64,000 bases of DNA from Aspidapion aeneum (taxonomy: Eukaryota > Arthropoda > Insecta > Coleoptera > Brentidae). The translations under genes and the position numbers were made by a program. The stretch spans positions 140,856,206 through 140,920,205 of the forward strand of contig OY755038.1 of assembly GCA_963576565.1 (NCBI GenBank), given 5' to 3'. This document shows, piece after piece, positions 11,687 through 23,700 of this stretch. The notes below the pieces were generated by a model. That model made no database searches and had not been told where the DNA came from. It saw nothing but the letters and a program-made list of their open reading frames with translations. Position 1 is the stretch's first letter; every line of letters starts with the position of its first letter.

Positions 11687-12572
11687 GTATATAAAGTTCA
11701 TTTCATAATCTTTGTCCTGGCCTATACTGATTGTGATGATAACTATCAAAAAGTTATCTTAAAAATTATGTGTTGGTTAAAGATATCAGATGCAGTATAG
11801 AGAGAAAACCCATACCCCCCAAGGTCTATGTCCCAGCTCCCCTTGTAACCTTGTGTGACCCACATTGTATGGGTAGAAAACAACCGACACAGGAAAATTT
11901 GTGTTTGTTAAAATTTTTAATTATATTTAAAAACTCACCAGTTCTTTTAGTTAGTTTTTAATACATTTATAGTAAGAACGTAACAGGTATTTAAACACTT
12001 ACAAGACGAAAAGACCCAAAATGTACAAAATTTCCTCGCAAAATACGAAATTTCGATATAAACAGCGTTTGACTGCTGATTTCTAGCAAAACTGTGACGT
12101 AGCCCTGACGTCACGGCCCGGCCGCCTAAACACCGAGTTACCAGGCAACCGGTTTCTTTACAGACCGAGCGTTCTGTGTTTTCTTTTCTAACCTAATCTG
12201 TGGTTGTGTTTTTTTTAAACAAGCAATTTGGTGTTTGTTTAAACAAATGTCCACTCACAGCCATAAAGGATAGTTTATTTGCCGATCTTTTAGAGTATCC
12301 CCTTATCTTTGACAGGGAACTAAAAATGGGTAAACAGTGACTGGTTCTTTGAAACCCTGGTGCGATGCCTTGTCAGGAGGCACAGAATGGGGCCAATACA
12401 AGGGGTTCGTGCCTGGTACTTATCAGTCCTGAGTGAACCTTAAAAGTGGTGTCAAAATTTTTTCATCAGTCTGTCTGTTTTTTGTTGTAACTCAAGGGCT
12501 GGTTTATATAACAACATAATGCACCATGGACAAACATAATGCTTGATTTTGGTACATTGGTCCTCCATTTTC

Positions 12573-12753
12573 ACTGATTAGTGTTACAATATTATGTATT
12601 TACGCTTCCTATTTTACTATGGTTAGTTTTAAGATATTTTTTTTTGCACTAATAGCCTTATGCTTTTTTGTTGCATTGTATTTTTTTTCAACTTTGTGAC
12701 TTGCTATAATTGTATATTGTACAAAAAATAGTCAAATAAACTCTACTCTACTC
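12573..12753 (+). mobile_element. Short LINE 3' end with (ctcta)n tail
   Basis: 181-bp insertion relative to copy B, where ...catttttctgcc is continuous near 52010. It ends in caaataaactctactctactc, a simple-repeat tail as in CR1/L2-like non-LTR elements. No coding sequence. The copy in duplication unit 2 has a longer tail. Confidence 0.55.
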
Positions 12754-13440
12754 TTTTCTGCCTGCACTAACTTTGTCATCATTGTGCACTATGTGAGCTG
12801 CCGACAGCAAGTGTACAAATTTTTTAGTAAGTACTGTAGAATTGGTTTAACAAATTAAGGCCAGACTCTCAAAAAGGTATGGACCCACTTGTTTAACCCA
12901 TTGTATTGGGCCCTTTAAGGTGCTGCCTGGGCATTAAGAAGCCAGTTTATCAGTTAAATAACTAAATAAATAAATTTCTTGTTTTTTATTTACCTAGCTA
13001 CCTTAATAACAAAAATTTCCTCTACCTATTCCTACTAAGGCGTGCCTTACCAGTGGTGATCCCAGAGAGGATGGAGGCGATCACCCCCCCCCCTTTTTCT
13101 AGAGAACTTTAAATACAAAGGGCACATTCTTGTGTATTACATAACTGAGTAAAAAAACTATTTTGTTAATTGTGTAATAAATATGGTTTCTCAAGAATTT
13201 CCATTTATTTTAAAGTACATATTTCATAAATCCTTTTTAGAGGTACAAAAAACTTTTATTGTGGCATGTTAGAAAAAAAAAACATTTTTTATAAAAGAAA
13301 ACCATATACTGCCTAATTAATTTTTTAAGTCTACAATGTATGTTCAAAAAATCTAAATTGTCCCCCTTTTTGTTGTATCTCTGAAACCCCTCTGTTGGAC
13401 CACTCACCAATGTAATACACATTTGATACAATGGTGTATT

Positions 13441-13568
13441 GAATTGAATTGAATAAATCTTTATTAGCAAATCATGCTATTTCAAATTACAAACATTAAT
13501 ATAAAAAAATACATTTAAATGTTAAAGTTAATACATTCACCACAATAATTCCAAACTTATTATATTAC
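13441..13568 (-). mobile_element. Short LINE 3' end with (ttcaa)n tail, minus strand
   Basis: Inserted relative to copies B and C (continuous at 52724-52730 and about 63335). Read on the minus strand it ends aataaagatttattcaattcaattcaa, the pentamer tail of CR1/L2-type elements. The same insertion is present in unit 2 (21684-21823). Confidence 0.55.
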
Positions 13569-15849
13569 ATTCATGGGGGTTGGGGAGGCAAGAGGGGCCC
13601 CTTTCTTATTAGATTTTTTTAGATTATGAATATGCATAATACCCCTAGGCCTGTGGTAAGAGCTAACTATAGAAACCTTGACCCATGGGTAGTCTGGTAA
13701 CGGACAAGCTTTGACCAGTAGGTAAAAAAATATAGATTTGAGGGGGTTGGGTAATCTGGTGATTCTCTGAATGGATTTGGTGACCTGGCTATTCAGGAAA
13801 TCACCACATACAGGGTATATGGAGTGCCTAACTTGAACAGCTAGTGCAGGCACATTGTGGCTCTCCGTACCCTGTTGATTATGTCAAAAGTTATATGACC
13901 CACCAGTGGTCTAAGGCTATAATTATGGCATTATGTGGTATATCATGATGACTAAGTTTCTGGCCTAAAATATATTTTAAAGTCTACTGGGTTCTATTTA
14001 CTAGATAGAATTTAAATTGTCATCCGAGTCATACACAGTTAGTACATTTGTGCCTACATGCCAGGTTAGATCCTTTAAGGGTGCTAACTGCCAATACCGT
14101 ACATTCATAGTAATAAAGCAAAGATGTTTAATTCCCTGTACATTATATAATTTAATTTTAATAATTATAAAAAAATATTGTGTAAAATGAGTTGGAGTCA
14201 ATTGCAAGCAGACCCCCTTTTTGGCCTCCTTGCTGATATTCCCAACGGCTGAGCAAATGGGACCCATTCTGGGTTGCTTTCTGGACTTTGAACTTCATTT
14301 CTTTTTACTGCTTTCTAAAATTAAAAAATGTAAATAAAACTTTTTTAACTAAAAATTAAAAAACCAAGGCAATCAATGTGCCATGCTTTTTCATTTTTTC
14401 TTACTGGCACAAGTAAAAATTGGTAGTCAAGAGGGTGTTTAGTAAAAAACAGTCAAATCAGAATGTTCAAAAAAAAATAGTGTTTCTTAATGACAAATTA
14501 TGAAAACCTGTCATTCAGGGACACAATGTTTGAATCCATCAGATCAAAAAATATTTTTTCTTTCATTGGTTTGAATGACACTCTGTTTTTTTTACTTCAA
14601 GTCAAGCGGCTTTAGTAGTCTGTTTATTTAGACTCACCTGATTCCAAGCAGAGGGCACCAGAGTCAATTGCCAGTACCAAGCACTGTGGAAATTCTCCCC
14701 TTGCAATTACCAATTACTGAGAGTGCGTGGGGCCTCATTTAAAGTACTTGGACCAAGCTTGTATGTTATGTCATGTTATTATATTTTTTATATAAACAGC
14801 CTTACAGTTTCCTTCTGTAATGATATCTGTGTCATGCTATGTCTCATGATATGCTATGTTTCATGTTATGCTATGTTTCTGTATAAACCCAGCTTACGGA
14901 TTTCTGATGGCGGTGGCCAATACAATATGTTTTTTGCTTCCCACTGGTGGTGTACTGTGTTAGGGCACGTAATAACTTTATCTTCTAACGTTCGAACAAT
15001 TTTTAATTGAGATATTTGTTTATTTTGTTGTTGTGACACCGCCCAAGATGAAAGATAACATCTGTGACTCTTCTTTTTTTTTCGTATTACCTAATGGGCC
15101 AATTATTAGAAGGCAAGTTAGCTAGAAATCAACATTATTTAGTATTAAAAAATAGCTTGTTTATAGGGAAAATTGCTGAAACCAATGAGACGGCCGATGC
15201 GGCCATGATAGTTTTCCAATTTATTTTTCTTTAAATTTATGGACTAAAAAATATTAATTTCCAGGTGATCCCGGGCCTAAATAAATTCTAGAAAGTGCTA
15301 AATTCAATAAAATATGACTAAGAATTGATTTATCAGGTATTTAGAGGATATTTGTAATAAAATAATTTCTAACCTAAAAACAAAAACCGAAAAAAAACGT
15401 TTATTATTCTGAATTTTCGAGGCGCTTGCGTTTTGACGAGCTATCTTGAACTGTTTTATCAGAAAAGTTAACCTGGCAAACATTTTGACGATGAGAACCG
15501 GCTTTTTTGCGCGATTATATCACAGTAGTGGAGAACATAACAAGTTTTTCGTCAGCCATTTTAGTAAAGTCTCTGTCCATTACAGGAAATAGCTATTTTG
15601 CAATAGTTGCCATTGTTTCTTGTTTATTTCTAGACAAAATTACTTAACGTTAACTTAATGTTAACGTGCTATATTTTGGAGCTGTCATGGACACTGTGAG
15701 AGCTAAATAAAGATTGCCTAATCAGCAACGACAACACTTTAGAAGCTGCTTAGAAGTAACACGGCATACAGCTGTAATAGCTATTTTAATTTCAGTTTTG
15801 CTGTTAAAGTGTTTTGGTAGCTGTTTTTCAGCAATTTGTGTTACTTGGG

Positions 15850-16708
15850 CTACCGCTGCCTTGAGGGGGGAGTGATATACATCGTTGGAAAGGAAATTTC
15901 TTCAGCTTTAAAAATAGGTTTTAAAACCAGACATGTGGGATGCCCCCCCCCCATTTTAAAGAAGGTTTACTAGAAAAGGTCAGTTTTAAGTTATTACTAA
16001 CCAAAAATAATTTTTTACTCACTCTTATTTTTATTTACTCAGTTACAAAAATGAATGTTCTAAATTTTTGTTTGATTAAGGGATTTCTACAAACACATTT
16101 ATTTTTATTTCAAGGCGGCTATTTAAAAAAAAATATGTCTTGCTTAATAAGTATTTAACTGTATACAATTGGCTTTTAAACAAAAATATTTAAAAAAAAA
16201 TAGTAATAAGGATAAAAAATACCACAAAAAATTCATTTAAAAAAATATTTTTAAAATTTTCCCTTTTATTCGGACGCTAATGGAATGTGCACCACTGCCG
16301 TCAGAGGGTACTAAGGTACATCGTTGGAAAGGAAATTGTATCCGCTTGAAAAATGATCTACAGAAGATTTTTGACAAAGTTATCTGTTTTCGAGTTATTA
16401 ACAAAAAACTATCAAAAAGCACCCCTGTCAGGGGTGGGGGGGTGGTTCCCTTTCGTAAAATGTTCGGGCGAGTCTTATATCTATCCATATATTGAATGAA
16501 CCGAACCGAACCGAACCGAACCAAGTGTGTTGCTTCTATCATTAAACGCAGTATCGGACCCCGTAGGGCCTGAACTATATGAGATTCACAGTTAATAGGA
16601 AACCCTACCACAATATGGATGATTAATATGGTGGATTAAAAACGGCGAACCTTGGAAAACGGAAGAAAATTTATTACTTATTTTATTGACCGATTTTCCT
16701 CAAAGTTT
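15850..16708. repeat. Non-coding flank with two diverged ~430-bp units and a pentamer repeat
   Basis: The segment acatcgttggaaaggaaatt occurs at about 15877 and 16318 within similar surroundings, so the region is two diverged tandem units. The pentamer gaacc is repeated five times at 16498-16522. Homopolymer C and G runs are frequent. No gene is seen. The block is repeated in unit 2 at 24074-24925. Confidence 0.45.
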
Positions 16709-17617
16709 TGTTAGCTCGCGCTAAATTAGCCGATTTTTTTAAAATTTTAAAACCACACAATTGGATGAGAAACAAAGTACATTTTTCCGCGCGTGGGTTA
16801 CTGCGGGCAAACATAAGTCATCCGAACCGCATTAATAAATTTAATTCATACGACGGTAATTTTAAGTCAGCTATTGTCCATTCTTAGCGAACGTCTTTGG
16901 TAATCGTATTGAACCGTAGTTTTTGTTATCGACCGTCGGTTTCGGCGCAATTCACCTGTTTCGGTCCGTTGCTATAGTAACGCACGTTTACCGCGTGGTC
17001 GTTTCAGGTAAACATCTCGTAAAAATCGAGAATCAATCAAAACAAAGACAACACTTTCTGTGATTAGTTTTGTTCCATATCATTTCGATATTTAAAACAT
17101 TTTTCATGAATTGCGATAAATTAGTACACACTTTCGACAATTCGTCATTTTTCTATTTCAACAGCATTAATTTAACGTTAATTGTATATTTACCGACAAT
17201 TTCGTCATTTCAAAGGTAAAATCATGTCTATCAAAAAAGCCGTGCAAAAACGCAATGGTTTTTTATCTGCGATAACCGAATGCTATGAGTTTTCGCAGCA
17301 ACTGATGCCAAAGCGAGAAACGAGTTTCAAGGGTAGGTCGATTTGGACGATACCTTCGATAAATGCATGTCATTATGCTGATAGAAGACTCTGACGACGA
17401 TGAGTTTAAAACGCAGGATGCGATCCTTTCAGAAGCTCGTAAATATTTTTATGCGTGTAAGAAGGTTTACTCTGAAATATTTTCGGTTGAGGCCCCACCT
17501 TTTTCGGGACCATATGTTCGTCAAAACAAATCTGAAACTCCAAAACATAAAGAGTTAGGTATTCCCATATTTCGAGGCGATAAAAAATTATGGCCAAGCT
17601 TTTTCGGTCTTTTTAAT
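16709..17617 (+). pseudogene. gag: BEL/Pao remnant: partial LTR, leader and gag start
   Basis: Begins TGTTAGCTCGCGCTAAAT, the same LTR start as the reading strand of the complete element (from 11686 downward), but keeps only about 100 bp of LTR before leader sequence. The gag ATG is at 17224 (MSIKKAVQKRNG). A frameshift near 17310-17360 moves the frame to the one read from 17363, which continues through the DUF1759 block IPIFRGDKKLWPSFF to 17617. There the MITE interrupts it; gag resumes at 18234. It is a different, older copy than the element at 5100-11686. Confidence 0.85.
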
Positions 17618-18233
17618 CACGGTGGATAGAATAGACCGGTGTTCGGATCTTATATATATATGTCGAATATATCTGATTTTTGTAAACAAAAGTTAGATCT
17701 GATATGAACAACGGAACAACTAATATTTTTTGAATTTTTTGAAAACTAAGGCAATTTTGCTACTGTTTTCTACTACATCCTTATAAAATGTAATTTTCTA
17801 GACGTATTGTCGTTATTTTTTTAGCCCGCTTTATTTTTTATTACACAAAACTTAAACTACAAGTCAAACTGAATGTGATCGTTTAGTATCAAAGATGAAC
17901 CGAGGACTATTGGGTAGTACACAAAGATGTAGGTCAGCGTACGATTTTTGAAGCTGAAAGGAACACACTATTTTCTTCGAATTTTAACTTTTGTGTTAAG
18001 AGAAATAAAGCGGGCTAAAAAAAATAACGACTGGTATGTCTGAAAATTATTATTTTATAAGAATATACTAAAAAATAGTAGAAAAATTGCCTTATTTTTC
18101 AAAAGATTCAAAAAATATTAGTTGTTCATATCATATCTAACTTTTGTTTATAAAAATCAGCTGGACCACCAGTGACGTTAAAATTCGACATATATTTAAA
18201 AGATCCGAACACCGGTCTATTCTATCCACCGTG
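17618..18233. mobile_element. Fold-back MITE in gag (copy 1)
   Basis: 616 bp with terminal inverted repeats starting CACGGTGGATAGAATAGACC and ending in the exact inverse. The arms extend about 210 bp on each side (agcccgcttta at about 17822 against taaagcgggct at 18006). A 9-bp target duplication, ctttttaat, flanks it at 17609-17617 and 18234-18242, and the gag codons resume precisely after it. No transposase. The 9-bp duplication suits a Mutator-like origin, while the CA...TG ends also recall P elements; I leave it unclassified. Confidence 0.88.
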
Positions 18234-18330
18234 CTTTTTAATAACATTATAGATCAAAATCAAAGTCTAAGTAACGTCCGAAAACTTACAATATTTATTT
18301 TCATATCTCGAGGGGATGACCCGTAGGACC
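18234..18330 (+). pseudogene. gag: BEL/Pao gag, continuation after the MITE
   Basis: About 30 codons directly continuing the DUF1759 block (FNNIIDQNQSLSNVRKL), then a frameshifted tail with the remnant of the YLEDEP motif, after which BEL homology ends. Together with 16709-17617 this is one gag gene cut by the MITE. Confidence 0.85.
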
Positions 18331-19178
18331 GACAAGTATACCTTTTTGCTAAGATTCACGTCTTTCTATTAACCCAATTTCTGCACGTCCATTTGATGTA
18401 GGTAGGCAGGTAGCTCATTGGGCCTTCCTGTTCTCTTTACAAAGTCTAGTATGTCAGCTTACTGGAGCAAATGTAGACCTTACTCGCTCAGGGTTGGTAC
18501 CCTGAGTGCCTGTTGTCTTATCCTTGAGTGGGCCTAACTCCCTTTTGTCGCATTTAAATAAAGCTAAAAAAAGTGTTTTCTGTATGATTTTTTGTAAAAT
18601 GAACCTAAAAACTCCTTAGTAAATTCACACCAATTGGACATATATAATGAAGTGATTGATATATTTAACTTGTCATGATCACTAGGAGAGGTGTACCATT
18701 GTAGACACCCTACGGGTTGAATGGTTATTACCCTCAGTAGTACAGTAAGGCAATTTGGGGGCTTTTTCCAGTGGCGTGCGTATGAATGTTGGGGGGCCTA
18801 GGGGGATTGGACCCCCCTAAAAATTAGCTAGCCTTCTAAAAGGCGTCTAACCATACCTTTTTAGGAAGGATTTATCATCTAACCATGCATTTAAACCCCC
18901 CTCATAAAAATAGTTAGGTGCGCCACTGGTTTTGGTATAGATATTTTTATGAGCTAACCTAGAGTGATGTAATTTTTTGATCTAACCTACTCTAAGGTAA
19001 TACATTGTATCTAATCAGTGGATATAGTTATGGCTATTCTGAACTATTTAATGGTTCTTGGAAATTGGCATAGCTATTTTAAATTAGTCACACTTTCATA
19101 TATTAATTTGGATGGGGTAAAAAAGGATAGAAAATAAAATACACCTTTTAAGAATATTAGTTTTTATTTAAATGCAAA
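18331..19178. other. Unassigned sequence, no gene seen
   Basis: About 850 bp between the BEL remnant and the Maverick fragment, repeated at 26541-27383. Contains short G and C tracts (near 18795 and 18895) and no coding signature. A possible 3' LINE or SINE remnant, but no tail or duplication was identified. Confidence 0.4.
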
Positions 19179-19335
19179 TTAATTCCAACTTCTTACAGAA
19201 CTATCAAAGGCATTATAAGTAATAAGTGAATCATGAATGATTAAACAAAAAACTTTTGTATTTTTAGGAAAAGCTTGAGTTGCTTCAAATTCAAGCTTTA
19301 TATCCACTGTTGAGGATTTTACTCCTTCGGTCTTA
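19179..19335 (-). pseudogene. Maverick major capsid protein, C-terminal end (copy 1)
   Basis: About 50 codons that match the last residues of the double-jelly-roll major capsid protein at 27384-28568 (IKLEFEATQAFPKNT). Unlike that copy, it keeps the natural C-terminus (HDSLITYN then a stop at 19179). It is joined near 19333 to penton sequence by a deletion of about 1.9 kb. Confidence 0.82.
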
Positions 19336-19513
19336 TTTATTTTTTCTTTAAAACCTATTGTATTGTTTTTTCGTCAATATTCAAAATTGAGTTATAGGTA
19401 TAAAATCCTAAGAGTCCTATACCATAAGAGCTATATTTATCAAGTTCAATAGGAGGATTAAACTCTGCAGAGAGTTCACTCTCGTCACCTGTTAGGGTAA
19501 ACGTACAGGCCAT
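19336..19513 (-). pseudogene. Maverick penton-like protein, N-terminal end (copy 1)
   Basis: Starts at the ATG of MACTFTLTGDESELS and runs about 55-60 codons before the deletion junction. Same protein as 28571-29557 and 35345-36100. A one-base difference in the T-run near 19370 also shifts the frame. Confidence 0.8.
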
Positions 19514-19679
19514 GACTGGCGGAAGCAAGAAAAAAGTATTTTTTTATATAGTAACTTATTTTATTTAATACAAAATCGATTTATAGGAATAAAAATTATG
19601 TTTTAACACATTATAAAAACTTTAGACAACAATTTAAACTTTTACTAGATTTACTGATTTCATTGTCTGAACAAGCGGA

Positions 19680-19982
19680 TACTTGTTCCATTTTGCAGAA
19701 ACAACAAAACATTCGACGAGGTTGAGGTCCATCGTTTTCATCTAGGTTATCATCTTTTTCAACGTAATGCTTTGTACAAAACAAGAACGCTTATACTTTT
19801 TCATCTTCTTGTAAGGCCTTAGGTAAACGATGGAAGACAAAGGCAATATCTTTATATGCTAATTCAACAATAAATTCTTTTGGTAAATGTAACAGTTCGT
19901 CATCTGTCATATAAAGTAAACTTTTTTTTTTGGAGAATGCCTTTAGCGATGCCGACATTTGTTTAATTTCTTCACGTTGCAT
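19680..19982 (-). pseudogene. Maverick small protein downstream of protease (copy 1)
   Basis: Starts MQREEIKQMSASLKAF at 19982, overlapping the protease stop by 11 nt. It is open for 63 codons to a TAA at 19791. In the inverted copy (34914-35199) that codon is CAA. There the protein continues with a Cys/His-rich tail (FCTKHYVE, then MFCCFCKME) that could bind zinc. Function unknown; its place in the capsid gene cluster suggests a structural or assembly role. Confidence 0.6.
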
Positions 19983-20427
19983 GTTCAGATAAAAAAGCTA
20001 TTGCCAAGTGACTACAATTGAACGAACCAAATTTTTGAATTCTTTTGTAGTTATAATATATATGTCGAGACTGGTTAGGACCTGTTTGAAGATATTCTAC
20101 AAGTTCTATAGGAGGGGGAAGGTTCCCGAAAGAGTCAAAGTAATAGGTAATATCGTATTTCTTGTAAAACGAACACCAATGAGTTCCTGAATTTGACATA
20201 ATATCTAAATTTATTATTCCTGTTTCAATTTTCCGTGGACCAGATGTAGGTAAATTATCTCTCATAAATACACCTCTAAAATTTTTAATTCCTATCTTTT
20301 TAGCGTAATGAATCAGATCGATATTCGTTAAAGGACGATTGGGTAAACTACTTAGTAGTTTTTTGACTGCATGTTTGTTTTTAAAAAATACCCATGCCAG
20401 TTTTGCAACGGTTGAGATACATGTCAC
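19972..20427 (-). CDS. PRO: Maverick adenovirus-type cysteine protease (copy 1)
   Basis: 151 codons in one open frame. The catalytic His is in SGTHWCSFY (about residue 82), the Asp in YYFDSFGNLPPP (about 97) and the Cys in GSFNCSHLAIAFL (about 137). This is the order of adenovirus/Ulp1-like proteases of Polintons, which mature capsid proteins. The residue after the Cys is Ser here but Gly in the inverted copy, where NCG is the usual motif. The first ~28 codons look like the fused end of the upstream minor capsid protein: a small deletion relative to the inverted copy removed the original start (MSYPITK) and merged the frames, so the natural start near LPNRPLTN is lost. Confidence 0.87.
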   Translation of the reverse strand: MTCISTVAKLAWVFFKNKHAVKKLLSSLPNRPLTNIDLIHYAKKIGIKNFRGVFMRDNLPTSGPRKIETGIINLDIMSNSGTHWCSFYKKYDITYYFDSFGNLPPPIELVEYLQTGPNQSRHIYYNYKRIQKFGSFNCSHLAIAFLSEHAT

Positions 20428-20713
20428 TCCCCTGTTTACCTAGGGATATACTTTTCATTGTTTTATTATGTCGTTTGGTTTCCTCTAATCTTTAGCGAGC
20501 CTTTTTTACAGCATTTACTGTTTTAATCACTCCACTAATTCCACCTACAAGACTACCGAGTGCGGATAACCCCCCGAGCAGAGGAAGCAAAAAAGGAATT
20601 ACACCTCCTGTCTTAGGAATAGGGATGACTCGGGGTAGTGGACGAATTTGACATTTTCCTCTATGTTTCTTAACAATTGTTTTACCGATTAATAGAGCTT
20701 CTTTTGCTAATTG
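20428..20713 (-). pseudogene. Maverick minor capsid protein, C-terminal membrane segment (copy 1)
   Basis: Codons for a basic stretch (KKHRGKCQIRPLPR) and a hydrophobic Gly-rich segment (GGVIPFLLPLLGGLSALGSL), characteristic of the C-terminal part of insect Maverick phospholipase-containing capsid proteins. A TAA at about 20492 replaces a CAA found in the inverted copy. The gene is cut at 20712 by the tandem-duplication junction; codons beyond that come from unrelated sequence. Confidence 0.75.
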
Positions 20714-23700
20714 CATAATGCACCATGGACAAACATAATGCTTGATTTTGGTACATTGGTCCTCCATTTTCACTGATTAGTGTTACAATATTATGTATTT
20801 ACGCTTCCTATTTTACTATGGTTAGTTTTAAGATATTTTTTTTTGCACTAATAGCCTTATGCTTTTTTGTTGCATTGTATTTTTTTTTCAACTTTGTGAC
20901 TTGCTATAATTGTATATTGTACAAAAAATAGTCAAATAAACTCTACTCTACTCTACTCTACTCTTTTCTGCCTGCTTAGCATTAAAAGATTATATATAAT
21001 TAAGCACTAACTTTGTCATCATTGTGCACTATGTGAGCTGCCGACAGCAAGTGTACAAATTTTTTAGTAAGTACTGTAGAATTGGTTTAACAAATTAAGG
21101 CCAGACTCTTAAAAAGGTATGGACCCACTTGTTTAACCCATTTTATTGGGCCCTTTAAGGTGCTGCACCCTGGGCATTAAGAAGCCAGTTTATCAGTTAA
21201 ATAACTAAATAAATAAATTTCTTGTTTTTTATTTACCTAGCTACCTTAATAACAAAAATTTCCTCTACCTATTCCTACTAAGGCGTGCCTTACCAGTGGT
21301 GATCCCAGAGAGGATGGAGGCGATCACCCCCCCCCCTTTTTCTAGAGAACTTTAAATACAAAGGGCACATTCTTGTGTATTACATAACTGAGTAAAAAAA
21401 CTATTTTGGTAATTGTGTAATAAATATGGTTTCTCAAGAATTTCCATTTATTTTAAAGTACATATTTCGAAAAATCCTTTTTAGAGGTACAAAAAACTTT
21501 TATTGTGGCATGTTAGAAAAAAAAACATTTTTTATAAAAGAAAACCATATACTGCCTAATTAATTTTTTAAGTCTACAATGTATATTCAAAAAATCTAAA
21601 TTGTCCCCCTTTTTGTTGTATATCTGGAACCCCTCTGTTGGACCACTCACCAATGTAATACACATTTGATACAATGGTGTATTGAATTGAATTGAATAAA
21701 TCTTTATTAGCAAATCATGCTATTTCAAATTACAAACATTAATATAAAAAAATACATTTAAATGTTAATGTTAATACATTCACCGCTATTTCTATAACAA
21801 TAATTCCAAACTTATTATATTACATTCATGGGGGTTGGGGAGGCAAGAGGGGCCCCTTTCTTATTAGATTTTTTTAGATTATGAATATGCATAATAGCAC
21901 CAAGGTAACCCCTAGGCCTGTGGTAAGAGCTAACTAAAGAAACCTTGACCCATGGGTAGTCTGGTAACGGACAAGCTTTGACCAGTAGGTAAAAAAATAT
22001 AGATTTGAGGGGGTTGGGTAATCTGGTGATTCTCTGAATGGATTTGGTGACCTGGCTATTCAGGAAATCACCACATACAGGGTATATGGAGTGCCTATTT
22101 TGAACTAACAGCTAGTGCAGGCACATTGTGGCTCTCCGTACCCTGTTGATTATGTCAAAAGTTATATGACCCACCAGTGGTCTAAGGCTATAATTATGGC
22201 ATTATGTGGTATATCATGATGACTAAGTTTCTGGCCTAAAATATATTTTAAAGTCTACTGGGTTCTATTTACTAGATAGAATTTAAATTGTCATCCGAGT
22301 CATACACAGTTAGTACATTTGTGCCTACATGCCAGGTTAGATCCTTTAAGGGTGCTAACTGCCACTACCGTACATTCATAGTAATAGAGCAAAGATGTTT
22401 AATTCCCTGTACATTATATAATTTAATTTTAATAATTATAAAAAAATATTGTGTAAAATGAGTTGGAGTCAATTGCAAGCAGACCCCCTTTTTGGCCTCC
22501 TTGCTGATATTCCCAACGGCTGAGCAAATGGGCCCCATTCTGGGTTGCTTTCTGGACTTTGAACTTCATTTCTTTTTACTGCTTTCTAAAATTAAAAAAT
22601 GTAAATAAAACTTTTTTAACTAAAAATTAAAAAACCAAGGCGCTTTTTTCATTTTTTCTTACTGGCACAAGTAAAAATTGGTAGTCAAGAGGGTGTTTAG
22701 TAAAAAACAGTCAAATCAGAATGTTCAAAAAAAAATAGTGTTTCTTAATGACAAATTATGAAAACCTGTCATTCAGGGACACAATGTTTGAATCCATCAG
22801 ATCAAAAAATATGTTTTCTTTCATTGGTTTGAATGACACTCTGTTTTTTTTACTTCAAGTCAAGCGGCTTTAGTAGTCTGTTTATTTAGACTCACCTGAT
22901 TCCAAGCAGAGGGCACCAGAGTCAATTGCCAGTACCAAGCACTGTGGAAATTCTCCCCTTGCAATTACCAATTACTGAGAGTGCGTGGGGCCTCATTTAA
23001 AGTACTTGAACCAAGCTTGTATGTTATGTCATGTTATTATATTTTTTATATAAACAGCCTTACAGTTTCCTTCTGTAATGATATCTGTGTCATGCTATGT
23101 CTCATGATATGCTATGTTTCATGTTATGCTATGTTTCTGTATAAACCCAGCTTACGGATTTCTGATGGCGGTGGCCAATACAATATGTTTTTGCTTCCCA
23201 CTGGTGGTGTACTGTGGTAGGGCACGTAATAACTTTAACTTCTAACGTTCGAACAATTTTTAATTGAGATATTTGTTTATTTTGTTGTTGTGACACCGCC
23301 CAAGATGAAAGATAACATCTGTGACTCTTCTTTTTTTTTCGTATTACCTAATGGGCCAATTGTTAGAAGGCAAGTTAGCTAGAAATCAATATTATTTAGT
23401 ATTAAAAAATAGCTTGTTTATAGGGAAAATTGCTGAAACCAATGAGACGGCCGATGCGGCCATGATAGTTTTCCAATTTATTTTTCTTTAAATTTATGGA
23501 CTAAAAAATATTAATTTCCAGGTGATCCCGGGCCTAAATAAATTCTAGAAAGTGCTAAATTCAATAAAATATGACTAAGAATTGATTTATCAGGTATTTA
23601 GAGGATATTTGTAATAAAATAATTTCTAACCTAAAAACAAACACCGAAAAAAAACGTTTTGTATTCTGAATTTTCAAGGCGCTTGCGTTTTGACGAGCTA

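Larger units (their letters stand above)
262..15849 (+). mobile_element. TIR-type repeat family, copy A (with nested insertions)
   Basis: Long repeat that begins CCCAAGTAACACAAA at 262 and ends with the inverted form TTTGTGTTACTTGGG at 15849. Removing the 1086-4355 insertion, the BEL element (5100-11686) and two short LINE tails gives a body of about 5.6 kb that is collinear with copy B (49552-55614). The internal ends also share aacagct/agctgtt motifs. No convincing transposase or other protein is encoded; open frames of 60-100 codons in it are not conserved between copies. I would call it a non-autonomous DNA element or an unclassified family. A clear target duplication was not found. Confidence 0.65.
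12515..20712 (+). repeat. Tandem segmental duplication, unit 1
   Basis: 8.2 kb that repeats, at roughly 98-99% identity by eye, as 20714-30755. It contains the right part of TIR-family copy A, the 15850-16708 flank, a BEL remnant split by a MITE, an 850-bp unknown segment and a deleted Maverick fragment. Unit 1 is shorter than unit 2 by about 1.85 kb, mostly one deletion that joins the major-capsid C-terminus to the penton N-terminus near 19333. The junction at 20712/20714 joins Maverick sequence directly to mid-copy-A sequence (cataatgcaccatgg), which proves a head-to-tail duplication rather than two insertions. Confidence 0.9.

Noticed and set aside
12573..13568. Possible polymerase III SINEs with tRNA-type promoter boxes
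   Set aside because: I could not see A and B boxes; the pentamer tails fit LINE 3' ends better.
13560..15010. Open frames of 77-97 codons in copies A and D (13560-13853, 14001-14267, 14723-15010)
   Set aside because: Broken or missing in copies B and C, and they carry no recognisable domain, so they are not a transposase.
16498..16522. Telomere-like pentamer repeat (gaacc)5
   Set aside because: It is not the insect ttagg repeat, has only five units and sits inside a duplicated non-coding block.
20492..20773. 93-codon frame starting MKMEDQCTKIKHYVCPW read as a membrane protein
   Set aside because: Its first 20 codons are TIR-family sequence joined to the minor-capsid tail by the tandem-duplication junction, so the start is artificial.
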